Origin: Acidobacteriaceae bacterium
GTDB taxonomy: Bacteria > Acidobacteriota > Terriglobia > Terriglobales > Acidobacteriaceae
Assembly (NCBI GenBank): GCA_003165855.1
Contig: PMXH01000604.1
Coordinates: forward strand, 1-6,253
Direction: 5' to 3'
Length of the DNA stretch: 6,253 nucleotides
The notes under the pieces were generated by a model. That model saw only the letters and a program-made list of their open reading frames with translations. It was not told the DNA's origin and did not search any database. Below, one piece after another: positions 5,782 to 6,253 of this stretch (within the stretch, counting starts at the first letter, position 1; the number at the start of each line of letters is the position of its first letter). A program made the position numbers and the translations under genes.

Positions 5782-6003
5782 ATGAAGCCGAAGATGCAGT
5801 ACCAAGTCCAGCCACGGGAGATCGTCGTACACCGCAGTGAGCAGGTCCGGGTCCGTGAGGAGATCCAGAATTTTCTCCAGGCTCTCGATTCCTATCCCGC
5901 CCGCGTCGCCAAGGAACCTGGCATCAGCTTCCACCAGCATCTTTGCAGCTTCTTCGCGCCGGCTCACGACGAGCGCCACGGCAGCCGCTTCCGTCGGCAG
6001 TGA
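5782..6003 (+). CDS. Small basic protein of unknown function
   Basis: A 73-residue protein that I do not assign to a named family. Codons are strongly biased to G or C in the third position (GTC, CAG, ATC, CGC, TTC), as in the neighbouring real genes, which argues that it is coding. The middle (about 19-36, SEQVRVREEIQNFLQAL) looks like an amphipathic helix; SYPARVAKEPGISFHQHLCSFF follows in two short stretches and looks conserved in style; the end (64-73) is arginine-rich. There is no signal peptide or membrane segment, and the single cysteine is in HLCSFF. GAGGA lies 11 nt before ATG 5782. ATG 5794 is an alternative start giving 69 residues, with AAGGA 12 nt before it. The gene meets the minus-strand DinB-like gene tail to tail with 19 nt between stops; GGCTTAAAGCC at 6006-6016 is a minor inverted repeat there. 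A longer antisense frame covers the same bases but is read as a shadow. Confidence 0.65.
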   Translation: MKPKMQYQVQPREIVVHRSEQVRVREEIQNFLQALDSYPARVAKEPGISFHQHLCSFFAPAHDERHGSRFRRQ

Positions 6004-6022
6004 TCGGCTTAAAGCCCTCAAT

Positions 6023-6253
6023 CTAACGGCTGGCCGGCGGTGTGATGCCGTTCATACGCAGGTACTCCACCATCTGTCCGTAATGATCGAAACCGTGGGC
6101 TGCAACGCTCGTCGCCACCCCCAGGCGCGTCACCGATCCTTCTCCGAATGGGCTTTTTAGTGGTTCCACCAGGTTCTTGTCATTGATCGTCTTGACCGCC
6201 TTGTGTACGTAGGCAAACGACTCTTTCAGGTAGTTCAGAATCTCCGCCTTTGT
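6023..6253 (-). CDS. DinB-like protein, C-terminal part, cut by the window edge
   Basis: Read on the minus strand from the window edge, this frame gives 76 residues and a TAG stop at 6025-6023; the start lies beyond the window. Near the end HGFDHYGQMVEYLRMNGI supplies two histidines three residues apart (HxxxH, fragment residues 53 and 57), followed by a PPASR tail. That is the typical last helix of DinB/DinB_2 four-helix-bundle proteins, in which these two histidines and a third from the N-terminal half bind a divalent metal. The third cannot be seen here. DinB-family proteins are usually about 150-170 residues, so roughly half is missing. Members include damage-inducible proteins and thiol-dependent metalloenzymes (bacillithiol or mycothiol S-transferases); nothing here selects among them. 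This DinB is unrelated to DNA polymerase IV, which shares the name. Confidence 0.8.
   Translation of the reverse strand, partial: TKAEILNYLKESFAYVHKAVKTINDKNLVEPLKSPFGEGSVTRLGVATSVAAHGFDHYGQMVEYLRMNGITPPASR

Noticed and set aside
6006..6016. GGCTTAAAGCC between the convergent stops as a bidirectional terminator
   Set aside because: The arms are 4-5 bp with almost no loop and no flanking T or A tracts; it is listed only as a minor inverted repeat.
5602..6021. Minus-strand open frame of 139 codons over the leader and the 73-residue gene
   Set aside because: It spans the AT-richer leader and its C-terminal part has no protein-like composition. The plus-strand frame has the better third-position bias, and the minus frame would overlap the real DinB-like gene's 3' side without a ribosome site.
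1..6253. Novel defence, mobile or RNA-guided system
   Set aside because: No transposase, integrase, nuclease, reverse transcriptase, repeat array or toxin-antitoxin pair is visible. The genes are metabolic apart from one small unknown protein and a DinB-like fragment.

Overview
The window reads as a stretch of bacterial chromosome of moderately high GC (about 55-60% over most of its length, by hand counting). Gene style and the protein sequences look most like Acidobacteriota (Terriglobia-type). That assignment rests on recognition only, with no database search. I see no mobile element, CRISPR array, tRNA or rRNA.

Layout: positions 89-5540 carry five same-strand genes in tight order, probably one transcription unit. 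They are a fold-type I PLP aminotransferase (89-1276), an exported FluG/nodulin-type amidohydrolase (1346-2686), a small KdgF-like cupin (2724-3188), threonine synthase thrC (3197-4600) and homoserine kinase thrB (4593-5540). The gaps are 69, 37 and 8 nt, followed by an 8-nt overlap. ThrB phosphorylates homoserine and ThrC converts the product to threonine, so the distal end is the last two steps of threonine synthesis. The aminotransferase could supply aspartate or act on a related amino acid. The amidohydrolase and cupin have no obvious role in threonine synthesis and are the less expected members.

After thrB comes a 241-nt intergenic region (5541-5781). It holds a weak promoter-like motif, a 14-bp palindrome and a hairpin, and appears to be the leader of a 73-residue basic protein of unknown function (5782-6003). 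Converging on it from the right edge is the C-terminal 76-residue part of a DinB-like protein on the minus strand (6253-6023), which runs off the window.

Points of interest: a base-composition step inside the aminotransferase gene (about 68% GC before position 500, about 60% after), a 16-codon leader ORF whose stop overlaps the amidohydrolase start, a lysine/alanine-rich tail on the cupin, and the structured leader of the small unknown gene. I found no convincing evidence for a new defence, mobile or RNA-guided system.
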